NCBI GenBank assembly: GCA_031963405.1 | Contig: JASSUJ010000001.1 | Location: 1,178,001 to 1,242,000, forward strand | Source: JASSUD01 sp031963405 | GTDB lineage: Bacteria; Pseudomonadota; Gammaproteobacteria; Burkholderiales; Burkholderiaceae | Length of the DNA stretch: 64,000 nucleotides | Direction of reading: 5' to 3' | Shown here: positions 1 to 9,229 of the stretch, piece after piece | How the letters are laid out: every line of letters begins with the position of its first letter | Position numbering within the stretch: the first letter of the stretch is position 1 | Program-made: the position numbers and the translations under genes | Notes under the pieces: model-generated | Seen by the model: the letters and a program-made list of their open reading frames with translations, nothing else | Database searches by the model: none | What the model was told of the DNA's origin: nothing

Positions 1-1019
1 GCGCTGGGGAAAAGTTCATCATATTCAACAGCCGCCACGCCTAATTTGCCAATCACAATGCCAGCAGCGCGATTAGCGTGCGTGACTGCCTCAAGCAACG
101 GCACGCCCGCCCCCAACAAAGCAGCCAGTGTTGCGATCACTGTATCGCCTGCACCTGATACATCATAAATTTCGCGCACGCAGGCTGGCACCTGCTCGAC
201 GCCGTGCTCAGAGTACAGTGACATCCCTTCTTCAGAGCGAGTCAACAATAAGGCGTCAATTTCAAGATCAGCACGCAGCCGAGTAATGCGCGCTGTTAGA
301 TCATCTTCTGATTGCCAGGCGCCAATTACCTGACGTAATTCAGCGCGATTCGGCGTGATCAGCGTAGCGCCCCGATATTGCTCCCAGTTATCGCCTTTAG
401 GATCAACCAATATTTGTTTGCCAGCTGCGCGTGCCGCCGTGATCATGGTCGGGATATGCGTGAGCCCCCCTTTCGCATAGTCGGACAGCAGCACCACATC
501 CTGCGTGGGCAATAGCCTTTTAAAACGGGCCAGTCCGGCCAACAGCACTTCATGATCTGGCGTATTTTCAAAATCAATACGCAGTAGCTGTTGCTGAAAT
601 GAGATAACGCGCAATTTGATTGTCGTCGCTAACGTAGCGTCATGTTCCGGATACGCGTGCACACGACTTTCACTGAGCAGTTCGATCACGCGCTGCCCTG
701 GTTCATCTTCACCCACCACGCACACTAAGCTCGTTTGCGCACCTAGCTTAGCAACATTGAGCGCGACATTCGCAGCGCCCCCTAAGCATTCTTCCTGGCG
801 CTTCACATGCACCACCGGCACTGGCGCTTCCGGTGAGATGCGACTTACATCGCCAAACCAGTAGCGGTCAAGCATCACATCGCCCACCACCAATACCTTT
901 ACGCCACCCAGTCGCGCACGTGAAATTGGCGCAACATCAGGCGCCGTGAGAGGTGAGCCGGCAGGCTTGCTGGAAGTGGGACTGGCGGCCTTGGTATTAC
1001 GTGCTGGCAGCTTTGACAT
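1..1019 (-). CDS. hldA: D-glycero-beta-D-manno-heptose-7-phosphate kinase, 3' end cut by window
   Basis: PfkB-family sugar kinase that phosphorylates heptose 7-phosphate at C1 in ADP-heptose synthesis for the LPS inner core. About 339 codons are visible from an ATG at 1019. The frame shows GGAANVA in the N-terminal third and the PfkB signature DVSGAGDT near residue 288, which carries the catalytic Asp. The frame is still open at the window edge, but it already spans the kinase domain, so little should be missing if this is the stand-alone kinase usual in Burkholderia; a fused HldE form cannot be excluded. The start overlaps the end of ugd by 23 bp, so the two genes are probably co-translated. 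Confidence 0.88.
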   Translation of the reverse strand, partial: MSKLPARNTKAASPTSSKPAGSPLTAPDVAPISRARLGGVKVLVVGDVMLDRYWFGDVSRISPEAPVPVVHVKRQEECLGGAANVALNVAKLGAQTSLVCVVGEDEPGQRVIELLSESRVHAYPEHDATLATTIKLRVISFQQQLLRIDFENTPDHEVLLAGLARFKRLLPTQDVVLLSDYAKGGLTHIPTMITAARAAGKQILVDPKGDNWEQYRGATLITPNRAELRQVIGAWQSEDDLTARITRLRADLEIDALLLTRSEEGMSLYSEHGVEQVPACVREIYDVSGAGDTVIATLAALLGAGVPLLEAVTHANRAAGIVIGKLGVAAVEYDELFPS

Positions 1020-2376
1020 ACGGGCGTCCTATCGAGTGGTATTCAATTCCAAGTTCACTCATTGCAGCAGGCGTGTATAAGTTGCGGCCATCAAAAATTA
1101 ACGGTGTCTTTAACCGCTTACGCAAGGAGTCAAAATCTGGGCTTTTAAAAGCCTTCCATTCAGTCATGATGATGAGCGCATCTGCGCCATCCAGCGCTTG
1201 CATTTGATCCGAGCTAAATTTAATTCGATCGCACGCCTCAGGCATTTGTTTAAGGTCAGACTCGAAGATGCGTTTTGCCTCATTAAGCGCTACTGGGTCA
1301 TAGGCAGCAACTGTTGCACCGCGTGCCAGCAAAGCTGCAATTAAGGTACGGCTTGGAGCTTCACGCATGTCATCTGTGTTAGGTTTGAAAGCCAGCCCCC
1401 AGACAGCGAATTTATACCCAGAAAGATCAGCGCCAAAACGATACGTAATTTTTTCCACCAGCACCTGTTTTTGCATTTTGTTCACGGTTTCCACGGCATG
1501 CAAAACATGTAAGTGTTGGCTATGCTCGGCGGCAGTACGCATTAAGGCACGAATATCTTTTGGAAAGCATGAGCCGCCATAGCCACAGCCGGCATACAGG
1601 AAGTCGTAGCCGATACGGCTATCAGAGCCGATTCCTAAGCGCACTGCTTCAATATCAGCGCCTGCCCTTGCGGCCAGATTAGCAAATTCATTCATCAGTG
1701 AAATACGCGTGGCCAACATCGCATTGGCTGCGTATTTGGTGAATTCAGCAGAAGGCACATCCATATGCAGCATGCGGTCGTGATTGCGATTAAACGGCGC
1801 ATAGAGGCGCGTCATCAGCTTGCGTGCTTGAATGCCGGACTGATCATCATCACAGCCAAGCACAATACGATCTGGCCGCATGAAATCATCAATCGCGACC
1901 CCCTCTTTGAGGAATTCTGGATTCGAGACCACTGAAAACGAGTGAGTCAAAGAGCGTGCCTTAAGCTCAGCCATAATCACACTGTGTACACGGCGCGCAG
2001 TGCCAACTGGCACGGTGGATTTGTCGACCACCACTTTAAACTCATCCATATAGCGACCAATATTGCGCGCGGCTTCCAGCACATACTGTAAATCCGCTGA
2101 GCCATCTTCGTCTGAAGGCGTGCCCACTGCAATAAATTGGATGCTGCCATGCTTCACTGCTGCTGCAATGTCAGTGGAAAAGTGCAGGCGTCCCGCGGCT
2201 CGATTATGTGCAATGATTTCCTGCAGACCTGATTCGTGGATCGGCACCTGATCATGGTTGAGCATGTCAATCTTGCGTTGATCGACGTCAAGACAAAACA
2301 CATTGTTACCAATTTCAGCCAAACAAGCGCCGGTAACTAAGCCAACATAACCAGTACCAATGATTGTAATGTTCAT
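997..2376 (-). CDS. ugd: UDP-glucose 6-dehydrogenase
   Basis: Oxidises UDP-glucose to UDP-glucuronate with two NAD+, feeding LPS, capsule or aminoarabinose modification. The 459-residue product has the N-terminal Rossmann motif GTGYVG (residues 7-12), the central helical dimer domain, and the active-site segment GYGGSCFPKD with the catalytic Cys near residue 270. The C-terminal UDP-binding domain contains WGLAFKPNTDDMREAPS. The length is normal for the family. It lies between lapB and the heptose kinase on the same strand and overlaps the kinase start, forming an envelope-sugar operon. A 144-bp gap with a weak GCGCTTT/AAAGCGC hairpin (2449-2465) separates it from lapB. Confidence 0.95.
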   Translation of the reverse strand: MNITIIGTGYVGLVTGACLAEIGNNVFCLDVDQRKIDMLNHDQVPIHESGLQEIIAHNRAAGRLHFSTDIAAAVKHGSIQFIAVGTPSDEDGSADLQYVLEAARNIGRYMDEFKVVVDKSTVPVGTARRVHSVIMAELKARSLTHSFSVVSNPEFLKEGVAIDDFMRPDRIVLGCDDDQSGIQARKLMTRLYAPFNRNHDRMLHMDVPSAEFTKYAANAMLATRISLMNEFANLAARAGADIEAVRLGIGSDSRIGYDFLYAGCGYGGSCFPKDIRALMRTAAEHSQHLHVLHAVETVNKMQKQVLVEKITYRFGADLSGYKFAVWGLAFKPNTDDMREAPSRTLIAALLARGATVAAYDPVALNEAKRIFESDLKQMPEACDRIKFSSDQMQALDGADALIIMTEWKAFKSPDFDSLRKRLKTPLIFDGRNLYTPAAMSELGIEYHSIGRPYVKAAST

Positions 2377-2520
2377 CTACGTTTAGTCCTTTAAGCGGAA
2401 TAGATGCAAAAATAAGGTTGCTGTATGCAGACCTTATCAGTCTGTTGAGCGCTTTCCAAAAGCGCCTTTATCCGTTGCTTTACTGAAGAGAGTCAGAAAT
2501 TTAGAGCCTGCCATCTTCTT

Positions 2521-3705
2521 TTAGGAAGCGCTCGCAACCGGCTCAAAACGACGCAAGGCATAGGTCTCCCAACCATTACAGCCAGGGCATTGCCAGTAAA
2601 AAAGACGGGCCCGAAAGCCGCAATTTTGGCATACATAGCGATGTAAATTTTTGGTGCGCTGGCTCACTAAAGCGTGCATCGTTTTCAACTCACTCAGCCG
2701 TGGCTCTTCAGCGCTGGCTAACTGCGCCTCAATTAGGCGCAGCATGCCAGTCAAACTAGGCGACTTTTGCATTTGCCGACGTGCGAGTGTGTGCGCCACT
2801 TCCAGCCCTTCATATTTCGCGACGTATTGGTAAACAATCGTTAACAATTCGCTAGATGGATGACGCTCAAGATACGCAAGCAGCAACCGGGCGCCCTGTA
2901 CTGCCTGGTTAAGCGCAGTGTATGCCGTCATTAAACGCTCAGCGACCAAGGGTAAGTAGGCCGCATTTTGTTTTTCAATTTGTTGCCACCAGTCAATCGC
3001 AGCGGCAGCACGCGGCTTAACCATTTCAACATCACCAAATAAAATCATCGCACGCGCACTGGTTGGGTTAACAGCCAGCGCTTGCTCAAGCTCATGGCTT
3101 GCCTGCTCTACTTCTGCGCGTTGCAATGCTTCCTCAGCAAGTTCGCAATGAAATTGCGCCATCTCTTTTTTGTATGAGCGCACGCCCATTGCTTCAAGTT
3201 GTTTAGCTACCTCAAGCGCCTGGCTCCAATCTTTTTGAATTTCATACAAGGTTAATAAAGATTCTTGGCCTTCTTTCGCATAAGCACTCGCCTGCAAGGC
3301 GCTTAATGCTTGGAAGTTGGTTTCAGCACGATCGAGCAGACCGGCTTTAAGAAAATCTTGGCCGAGCTCATATAGGGCATGCGCCCGCTCATTAGGAGGA
3401 AGATCAGCGCGGTTGAGTAAATTCTGGTGCACCCGAATCGCACGCTCAGTTTCACCACGCCGGCGAAATAAATTACCCAGCGCGAAATGTAATTCAGTGG
3501 TTTCTGGATTAAGTTTGACAACTTCAATAAAAGCGTCAATTGCCTTATCAGGTTGCTCATTTAGCAGAAAGTTAAGACCACGAAAATAAGAGCGGGGTAA
3601 ATGCGCACTTTCTAAGAGCAGAGATTTAAGGTCAAAACGAGCCGCCATCCAGCCAAGGCCAAACACCAACGGAATAACGAGTAACCACCAGATATCAAAA
3701 TCCAT
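2521..3705 (-). CDS. lapB: LPS assembly regulator LapB (TPR protein with rubredoxin-like tail)
   Basis: Inner-membrane-anchored TPR protein that, in E. coli, presents LpxC to FtsH and so sets the LPS level. The 394-residue product has one N-terminal membrane segment (about residues 5-20), then tandem TPR-like helical repeats from about residue 40 to 350. It ends in the family's zinc-binding rubredoxin-like module, visible as CQNCG and CPGC. It lies 47 bp downstream of lapA on the same strand, the usual lapAB pair. All hallmarks are intact and the length is typical (about 390). Confidence 0.93.
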   Translation of the reverse strand: MDFDIWWLLVIPLVFGLGWMAARFDLKSLLLESAHLPRSYFRGLNFLLNEQPDKAIDAFIEVVKLNPETTELHFALGNLFRRRGETERAIRVHQNLLNRADLPPNERAHALYELGQDFLKAGLLDRAETNFQALSALQASAYAKEGQESLLTLYEIQKDWSQALEVAKQLEAMGVRSYKKEMAQFHCELAEEALQRAEVEQASHELEQALAVNPTSARAMILFGDVEMVKPRAAAAIDWWQQIEKQNAAYLPLVAERLMTAYTALNQAVQGARLLLAYLERHPSSELLTIVYQYVAKYEGLEVAHTLARRQMQKSPSLTGMLRLIEAQLASAEEPRLSELKTMHALVSQRTKNLHRYVCQNCGFRARLFYWQCPGCNGWETYALRRFEPVASAS

Positions 3706-3752
3706 GTGCGCTGAACAAATAAAATGAAAAGATAAGATGCCGTGGCAACGGC

Positions 3753-4043
3753 TTAAGCAATGGGCGGCAACGGAGGCGCTTCAAGCTTTGCCGCCGTTTC
3801 TTGCACGTGTTTCAACTCACGCTTTAGGCGCCCAATTTCAAGCTGTTGAGGTAAAGCTGCAAGCCATGTAAATAGCCAACCAGCCAGCAAACCGGTCAGA
3901 AAAAAAGCAAGCCCAATCAAAATCAACGGGGCCTGCCAAACATAACCTGCCAAGACAAGTTGCGCTTGTTGCGTATTAGTAAGCGCTAAGCCAAGGAAAA
4001 TCACAAACACCATCGCTCGCAGCAACCAGACAAAGAATTTCAT
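3753..4043 (-). CDS. lapA: Lipopolysaccharide assembly protein LapA (DUF1049)
   Basis: Small inner-membrane protein that partners LapB. The 96 residues hold two hydrophobic segments (about 5-22 and 40-62) followed by a charged, helix-prone tail, the LapA/YciS layout. The assignment rests on size, topology and its place just before lapB. The start is the ATG at 4043. Upstream is a 728-bp gap containing two palindromic repeats and the ihfB terminator, so lapAB is probably transcribed separately from rpsA-ihfB. Confidence 0.85.
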   Translation of the reverse strand: MKFFVWLLRAMVFVIFLGLALTNTQQAQLVLAGYVWQAPLILIGLAFFLTGLLAGWLFTWLAALPQQLEIGRLKRELKHVQETAAKLEAPPLPPIA

Positions 4044-4089
4044 GTGATCAGCTTTATGTCAAAGTCTATGAAAGAATCTATGAACCTAT

Positions 4090-4225
4090 TTAGCGTTTTT
4101 CAAAGGTGCCCTCCCGTAGTAAGTCAGGAGCACATAAATTCGAATGTACGCGAATACATAAGGATTCCGAGCACCGCACCGGCTTTGACAAATGCGCAAA
4201 GCGGGGCGCTTTTGGAAAACGTTAA
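4090..4225. repeat. GTAC-core palindromic repeat, copy 1
   Basis: Outer arms begin TTAGCGTTTTTCAAAGG on the left; the reverse complement of the right arm reads TTAACGTTTTCCAAAAG. The interior carries AATGTAC followed by AGGATTCCGAGCACCGC, the same core as the copy at 62204-62338. The arms pair imperfectly. No coding content. Confidence 0.6.
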
Positions 4226-4345
4226 ATAAGGTCTATAAAAATAGTAGCAGACCATACGTACTATTAGGGAATGGCCTGCCGATACAGGCAGTACACCTTA
4301 GCCGTAAAGCATGCCGCTCTAATAACAGGTCTAGGCAGGTCTTTT

Positions 4346-4498
4346 GAACCTGTCTACAAATCACTTAAAAGAACGTGACTCCGTATTTGTCAAATATAGG
4401 GCGGTGCTCAGAACCCTCATGTACTTATGGAAACGAGGGTTGCTTTGCTCAGTCCCCTCCCCGAGGACCGGCTTTTTAGACAATTTGGAGACAGGTTC
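4346..4498. repeat. GTAC-core palindromic repeat, copy 2 (GAACCTGTCTAC arm type)
   Basis: The left arm starts GAACCTGTCTACAAATC. The reverse complement of the right end reads GAACCTGTCTCCAAATT. The interior contains GGGCGGTGCTC, the inverse of the GAGCACCGCCC core seen in other copies, and CATGTACTTATGG near the centre. It shares its arm type with 62204-62338 and 21042-21229. Confidence 0.6.
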
Positions 4499-4601
4499 TT
4501 AGTTTATGCGGCGCCTTGTACGGCTAAGACATTTGCATTGTAAAGGAAACTTTCTCAGAAACTGTTTAAAGCCTTTTAACAACATAGCCAAATGTAGGCA
4601 T

Positions 4602-4627
4602 AAAAAAAGCGCCTGAGACAGGCGCTT
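4602..4627 (-). terminator. Rho-independent terminator of rpsA-ihfB
   Basis: On the minus strand a 9-bp stem AAGCGCCTG / CAGGCGCTT with a 3-nt loop runs directly into a T-tract of seven. It lies about 145 bp past the ihfB stop codon and is the best terminator for that unit. Confidence 0.88.
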
Positions 4628-4771
4628 AATAAGCAAATAAGAAGCAAAATAAGAGACGAACTAGGAATTGCTTGCCTAAGTCGAAGGTTTAACGTCACCA
4701 ACCAGCTTAAGCAGAGCTTCCTTAAATCTATTAAAGCAAAGCTTGCTTATAGCAATGGCTCTATCAATCGC

Positions 4772-5068
4772 TTAAATCTGTGAAACAACCTCACTACCAA
4801 CTTGCTTACGTAATTTGCCGCCAGCTCTAAAGTAAGGTGCGTATTTCTCAGGTACATAGACTTTTTTACCAGACCTAGGATTACGCGCCTCTCGCGAAGC
4901 TCTTCGTCTTAAACTGAAGCTGCCAAAGCCACGAATTTCAATGCGATGGCCAGCAGCAAGTGCGTCGGCCATGGCATCAAGAATCAATTTAACGCCAGCA
5001 TCTGCATGTTTAAGTGAAAATTGCGGAAATTGCTCGACTAATTGAGCTACCAGTTCGGATTTAGTCAT
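4772..5068 (-). CDS. ihfB: Integration host factor beta subunit
   Basis: DNA-bending architectural protein; with IhfA it makes sharp bends used in transcription, replication and recombination. The 98 residues match the HU/IHF fold: N-terminal helices, then IRGFGSFSLRRR (about residues 45-56) and the beta-arm segment ARNPRSGKKV, whose Pro is the intercalating residue. The position downstream of rpsA is the classic ihfB location and separates it from other HU-like genes. A palindromic repeat fills most of the 150-bp gap to rpsA, so ihfB either reads through a stable hairpin or has its own promoter. The last few residues go slightly beyond the usual length. Confidence 0.93.
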   Translation of the reverse strand: MTKSELVAQLVEQFPQFSLKHADAGVKLILDAMADALAAGHRIEIRGFGSFSLRRRASREARNPRSGKKVYVPEKYAPYFRAGGKLRKQVGSEVVSQI

Positions 5069-5090
5069 CGTTGGATTGCTTGCTGCCCGT

Positions 5091-5195
5091 TAAGGAAGTT
5101 CTGCCTAAGCCGGCGGCTGCGTCATGCCTTTTTGCCTTACTAATGTACTGGCAGAAAAAGCATGACTTGCCCACTGATTAGTCAGATCTTCCTTA
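5091..5195. repeat. GTAC-core palindromic repeat between rpsA and ihfB
   Basis: Outer arms TAAGGAAGTTCTG (left) and CAGATCTTCCTTA (right) pair almost perfectly. An inner stem TCATGC…TTGCC / GGCAG…GCATGA encloses TTACTAATGTACT. The element lies entirely between the rpsA stop codon and the ihfB start codon and could fold in the bicistronic mRNA. Confidence 0.75.
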
Positions 5196-5218
5196 GTTTT
5201 AACGAGCAGCTTGCCGCT

Positions 5219-6931
5219 CTATTTGAGGTTGCCAAGCTCAGCTTTTAGCAGTGCGCCGAAATCGGTCGTACCATTTCGCTCTGCTTGTGCAGCCGGGGCT
5301 TGCGAAGCTTGTGCTTCTTTCATCGAAAGATAAATACGGCGTGCTTTCTGATCAACGTTCGCAACAGTCATCGTGAGTTTGTCGCCTTCGTTTAACACAC
5401 TGCGTGCATCTTCTATGCGCTCATGTGAAATTTCCGAAACCTTCAAGTAACCCTCTACCTCAGCGGCTAATTCGATCACAGCGCCTTTCTGTTCGACTGA
5501 CTTAATCGTACCTTCTACACGTGTGCCTTTTTCATGCATACCGGCGAAGTGATTAAATGGGTCACCGTCGAGTTGCTTGATACCCAGCGAAATACGCTCT
5601 TTATCAACATCGATGCTAAGCACAACTGCTTCAACCTGCTCGCCTTTTTTGTATTTGCGCACAGCTTCTTCGCCAGGCTCATTCCAAGAAAGGTCAGAGA
5701 AGTAGATCAAGCCATCAATTTCGCCTGGCAAGCCAAGGAATAGACCAAAATCAGTAATTGATTTGATGGTACCGCTGAGCTTATCGCCTTTCTTGAAGTT
5801 ACGGCTGAATTCATCCCATGGATTTTCTTTGCACTGTTTCATGCCAAGGCTAATGCGGCGACGTTGCTCATCAATTTCAAGCACCATCACTTCGACTTCA
5901 ACACCAACTTGAGCGACTTTGCCTGGCACCACATTTTTATTGGTCCAATCCATTTCGGACGCATGCACCAAACCTTCAATACCGGAATCAGATTCGATTT
6001 CGACAAACGAACCGTAGTCAGTGATATTGGTCACTTTACCGAATAGGCGTGTGCCTGCTGGGTAGCGACGTGCAATACCTTGCCATGGGTCTTCGCCAAG
6101 CTGTTTCAAGCCCAGTGATACGCGTTTCTTTTCTTTGTCAAATTTAAGGATTTTCGCGACAACTTCTTGTCCGACTGACAGTACTTCACCTGGATGCTGT
6201 ACACGGCGCCATGCAATATCAGTGATATGCAGCAAGCCATCGATGACACCACCATCCAACCTGACAAATGCGCCATAGTTGGTGATATTTTTGACCACGC
6301 CCTTGACAATTGCGCCCTCTTCCAAGGTCTCCAACATCTTCGCGCGTTCTTCGCTTTGCGCAGCTTCGATAACCGCACGACGGGACAACACTACGTTGTT
6401 ACGTTTACGATCCAGCTTGATGACGCGGAATTCGAGCGTTTTGCCTTCATATTGAGACTGCAGCTGAATCATGTCTTTGCTGACCGGATGCGCATCAATC
6501 AGCGAACCTGGCAAGAAGGCACGGATGCCATTGACCATGACCGTCATGCCGCCCTTCACTTTGCCTGTGATCGTACCGGTCACGAGCTCGTTATTATCAA
6601 GCGCTTTTTCAAGTGCCAGCCATGAGGCGATGCGCTTGGCTTTATCACGCGATAGCACCGTATCACCACGGCCATTTTCTAACGCATCAATCGCAACAGC
6701 TACGAAATCACCGACTTCAACTTCGATCTCACTTTGATCGTTGAAAAATTCTTCTTGCGGGATGTAAGCCTCAGATTTAAGGCCAGCATCAACGATGACA
6801 AAATTATGGTCGATACGCACGACTTCAGCGGAGATAACCTCACCAATGCGCATGTTCTGACGAGACAGCGCTTCTTTAAGTAAGACTTCGAAGGATTCGG
6901 AATCAGGAGTTAAAAGTTCAAGATCGGACAT
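5219..6931 (-). CDS. rpsA: 30S ribosomal protein S1
   Basis: mRNA-binding ribosomal protein needed for initiation on structured messages. The 570-residue product contains six S1 (OB-fold) repeats. Motifs such as GAFVRLDGGVIDGLLHITD, YGSFVEIESDSGIEGLVHAS and FGLFLGLPGEIDGLIYFSD mark repeats 3 to 5. The first repeats are the more diverged ribosome-binding ones, as in E. coli. The length is typical for betaproteobacteria (about 560-570). It lies 135 bp downstream of cmk and upstream of ihfB, the widely conserved cmk-rpsA-ihfB order. No obvious strong Shine-Dalgarno precedes the ATG at 6931, as is common for rpsA. Confidence 0.97.
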   Translation of the reverse strand: MSDLELLTPDSESFEVLLKEALSRQNMRIGEVISAEVVRIDHNFVIVDAGLKSEAYIPQEEFFNDQSEIEVEVGDFVAVAIDALENGRGDTVLSRDKAKRIASWLALEKALDNNELVTGTITGKVKGGMTVMVNGIRAFLPGSLIDAHPVSKDMIQLQSQYEGKTLEFRVIKLDRKRNNVVLSRRAVIEAAQSEERAKMLETLEEGAIVKGVVKNITNYGAFVRLDGGVIDGLLHITDIAWRRVQHPGEVLSVGQEVVAKILKFDKEKKRVSLGLKQLGEDPWQGIARRYPAGTRLFGKVTNITDYGSFVEIESDSGIEGLVHASEMDWTNKNVVPGKVAQVGVEVEVMVLEIDEQRRRISLGMKQCKENPWDEFSRNFKKGDKLSGTIKSITDFGLFLGLPGEIDGLIYFSDLSWNEPGEEAVRKYKKGEQVEAVVLSIDVDKERISLGIKQLDGDPFNHFAGMHEKGTRVEGTIKSVEQKGAVIELAAEVEGYLKVSEISHERIEDARSVLNEGDKLTMTVANVDQKARRIYLSMKEAQASQAPAAQAERNGTTDFGALLKAELGNLK

Positions 6932-7066
6932 GAAAGTGGATAGTGTGCTGCGCCGCTTTTAGGCAAAGAGCTTCTAATAAAAATTAGAATAAAGGCGACG
7001 TTTGCAAAGTTAAGAGATTAAAAAATGTTCTAAAGGCAGCTTATGCCATCTTAAGAACCCTAAGTA

Positions 7067-7789
7067 CTACTTGACTGTTACTTCTTCTACTTCTTTATTA
7101 ACCACCCCAAACCATTGCATCACTGTAGCTACGGCTTCATCGACACTAAGGTTAGAGGTGTCTAGCATTTTTGCCTCTTCCGCAGCTTTAAGCGGAGCCA
7201 CAGCACGCTTACTATCACGCGCGTCACGCTCCTGCAAATCTTGCAAAAGGGCGCTCATGCTAGCAGAAAAACCTTTGTCTATCAATTGTTTATAACGTCT
7301 TTGCGCTCGCGTCTGAACGCTGGCTGACAAAAAAATTTTCAAGTCGGCATCAGGGAAAATCACTGTGCCCATATCACGTCCATCTGCAACTAGCCCAGGC
7401 GCCGTGCGAAAGGCGCGCTGACGCGCAACTAGCGCCGCTCTCACAGGCTGATGAATGGCGATCTCAGAAGCCCGCACGCCCACATTTTCGGCACGAATCT
7501 CATGTGCCACATCGACTCCGTCGAGCTTAATGGAGCTTTCTTTAAAAACGATAGGAAGCTCGCCCACCAGCCGCGCTAGCATCTCCGAATCATCTACCGC
7601 TACTTGGCGACGCAGACTAGCCAATGCTGCTAGGCGATACAGTGCGCCACTATCTAAATAATGAAAGCCAAGTAGCGTAGCTACGCGCTGTGCGACGGTG
7701 CCCTTGCCAGAGGCTGTCGGCCCATCAATCGTAATAATCGGCACATGGACGAGAGGGTGCGACTTGGCATGCTGGCGAATTTTTGTCAT
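7067..7789 (-). CDS. cmk: Cytidylate kinase
   Basis: Phosphorylates CMP and dCMP to the diphosphates. The P-loop is GPTASGKGT, followed by the CMP-binding and LID regions (DGRDMGTVIFPDADLKIFL and SASVQTRAQRR). I place the start at the ATG at 7789, giving about 240 residues. The frame stays open 16 codons further up to 7837, but that extension overlaps aroA and has no family counterpart. From 7789 the gene begins 7 bp after the aroA stop, so translational coupling is likely. The C-terminal tail is acidic and short. Confidence 0.94.
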   Translation of the reverse strand: MTKIRQHAKSHPLVHVPIITIDGPTASGKGTVAQRVATLLGFHYLDSGALYRLAALASLRRQVAVDDSEMLARLVGELPIVFKESSIKLDGVDVAHEIRAENVGVRASEIAIHQPVRAALVARQRAFRTAPGLVADGRDMGTVIFPDADLKIFLSASVQTRAQRRYKQLIDKGFSASMSALLQDLQERDARDSKRAVAPLKAAEEAKMLDTSNLSVDEAVATVMQWFGVVNKEVEEVTVK

Positions 7790-7796
7790 GAGCGTG

Positions 7797-9152
7797 TTAT
7801 ATACCGCGAGTACCGCAAATACGGTGAAAATGTTCAAAATAGTCAGGAAAGGTTTTACTGACGCATTCAGGATGATTAATTGTAATCGGTACGCCAGCCA
7901 GGCTAACTAACGAGAAGCACATCGCTATGCGGTGGTCATCATACGTATCAATAGCTACATTCGACCTTAGCTTGGCAGGTGGCGTAATACGCAGGAAGTC
8001 CTTACCCTCTTCCACGGTTGCCCCAAGTTTACGTAACTCAGTTGCCATAGCAGCAATACGGTCGGTTTCCTTCACGCGCCAACTAGCGATATTGCGTAAT
8101 GTGCTCGTACCGTTAGCAAATAGCGCGGCAATAGCCAAGGTCATTGCCGCATCGGGAATATGGTTGCAATCCATGTCAAGCGGCATCAGCCGGCGGAATT
8201 CTTGAGCCGATGATTGGCTCACGCTAGATGACGCTGTTGCAGCAGCTGGGAAGCTTGCTTCGATCCAATCGTCGCCTTGCTTGATCTGTGCACCCATTTG
8301 AGACAGAGCCTCAGCAAACTGCACATCACCTTGCATACTCGCGCGCCCTACCCCTTTCACTCGCACAGGCCCGCCTCCAAGCACACCTGCTGCGAGGAAA
8401 TACGAAGCGGATGAGGCATCCCCTTCCACATTTATATAACCCGGAGAGTGGTATTGCCGGTGAGCAGGCAAGATAAACCGATGCTCCTCGTCATGACTCG
8501 CAGGAATACCGAAACTCGCCATAAGCCGAAGCGTCATCTCGACATAGGGCCTCGAGATCAACTCTCCCTCGACTTCAATAATTGCCGCATCGCCTTGCAC
8601 CGTTGGGATGCGCGGCAAAGCCATTAACAGCGCGCTTAGAAACTGGCTGGAAACATCTCCACGCACTCTAATCGGCTCGCGTATCGCTAGCTGCACAGGC
8701 CGTATCGCTAACGGCGGGCAGCCTTCATCGCCCAAATAATCAATCAAAGCGCCTAGCTGCCTTAGCGCATCGACTAAATCGCTAATTGGTCGAGCACACA
8801 TTCTAGGCACCCCAAGCAACCGATAAGCACCATGATTCACTGCCAGCGCAGCAGTCAGCGAGCGCATTGCTGTGCCTGCGTTACCTAGAAAAAGCTCGGT
8901 TGACTTAACTGGAAATGCGCCCTGCGCACCTCTCACTTTATAGCAGCGTCCAGTGCGCTTAATGGAAATACCCAGGGTTTCCAAGGCAGTAATCATCACA
9001 CGTGTATCGTCGCAATCCAATAGATTGTCGATAAGGGTGTCACCCACGCTTAGCGCCGCTAACAATAGCACTCGATTTGATATGCTTTTCGATCCTGGCA
9101 ACTGCACTTCACCAAATGCTCGCGTGCGTGGACCTAATTCGAGGCAATTCAT
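7797..9152 (-). CDS. aroA: 3-phosphoshikimate 1-carboxyvinyltransferase (EPSP synthase)
   Basis: Joins PEP to shikimate 3-phosphate, the sixth step to chorismate. Family motifs visible: LPGSKSISNR near the N-terminus, LGNAGTAMRSL, and YDDHRIAM near the C-terminus. The frame is open to 9299, but the first 49 codons of that long form run through a palindromic repeat remnant. The ATG at 9152 (MNCLELGP) is preceded by AGGAC at a good distance and gives 451 residues, close to the usual length, so I choose it. It sits between tyrA and cmk on the same strand, part of the aromatic supra-operon. Confidence 0.95.
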   Translation of the reverse strand: MNCLELGPRTRAFGEVQLPGSKSISNRVLLLAALSVGDTLIDNLLDCDDTRVMITALETLGISIKRTGRCYKVRGAQGAFPVKSTELFLGNAGTAMRSLTAALAVNHGAYRLLGVPRMCARPISDLVDALRQLGALIDYLGDEGCPPLAIRPVQLAIREPIRVRGDVSSQFLSALLMALPRIPTVQGDAAIIEVEGELISRPYVEMTLRLMASFGIPASHDEEHRFILPAHRQYHSPGYINVEGDASSASYFLAAGVLGGGPVRVKGVGRASMQGDVQFAEALSQMGAQIKQGDDWIEASFPAAATASSSVSQSSAQEFRRLMPLDMDCNHIPDAAMTLAIAALFANGTSTLRNIASWRVKETDRIAAMATELRKLGATVEEGKDFLRITPPAKLRSNVAIDTYDDHRIAMCFSLVSLAGVPITINHPECVSKTFPDYFEHFHRICGTRGI

Positions 9153-9229
9153 GGTTAGTCCTATTATTTTAAAAGCCACATGAGGGAAACATTGAGTCAG
9201 CTGAGAGTAAGGAATACCACTGCAGACAG

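Larger units (their letters stand above)
4044..4771. other. Long intergenic region lapA/ihfB
   Basis: No credible gene in 728 bp. It holds two palindromic repeat elements (4090-4225 and 4346-4498) and the ihfB terminator (4602-4627). A promoter for lapA should lie at its left end, but I cannot single one out. Confidence 0.6.

Noticed and set aside
2449..2465. GCGCTTT/AAAGCGC hairpin between ugd and lapB as a terminator
   Set aside because: A short stem with no T-tract on the minus strand. lapB and ugd may still be co-transcribed.
5219..6931. Long open frames opposite rpsA and gyrA
   Set aside because: They are shadows of strongly coding genes, with no ribosome binding sites or protein-like content.
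7790..7837. N-terminal extension of Cmk
   Set aside because: It overlaps aroA and adds a hydrophobic stretch unknown in the family.
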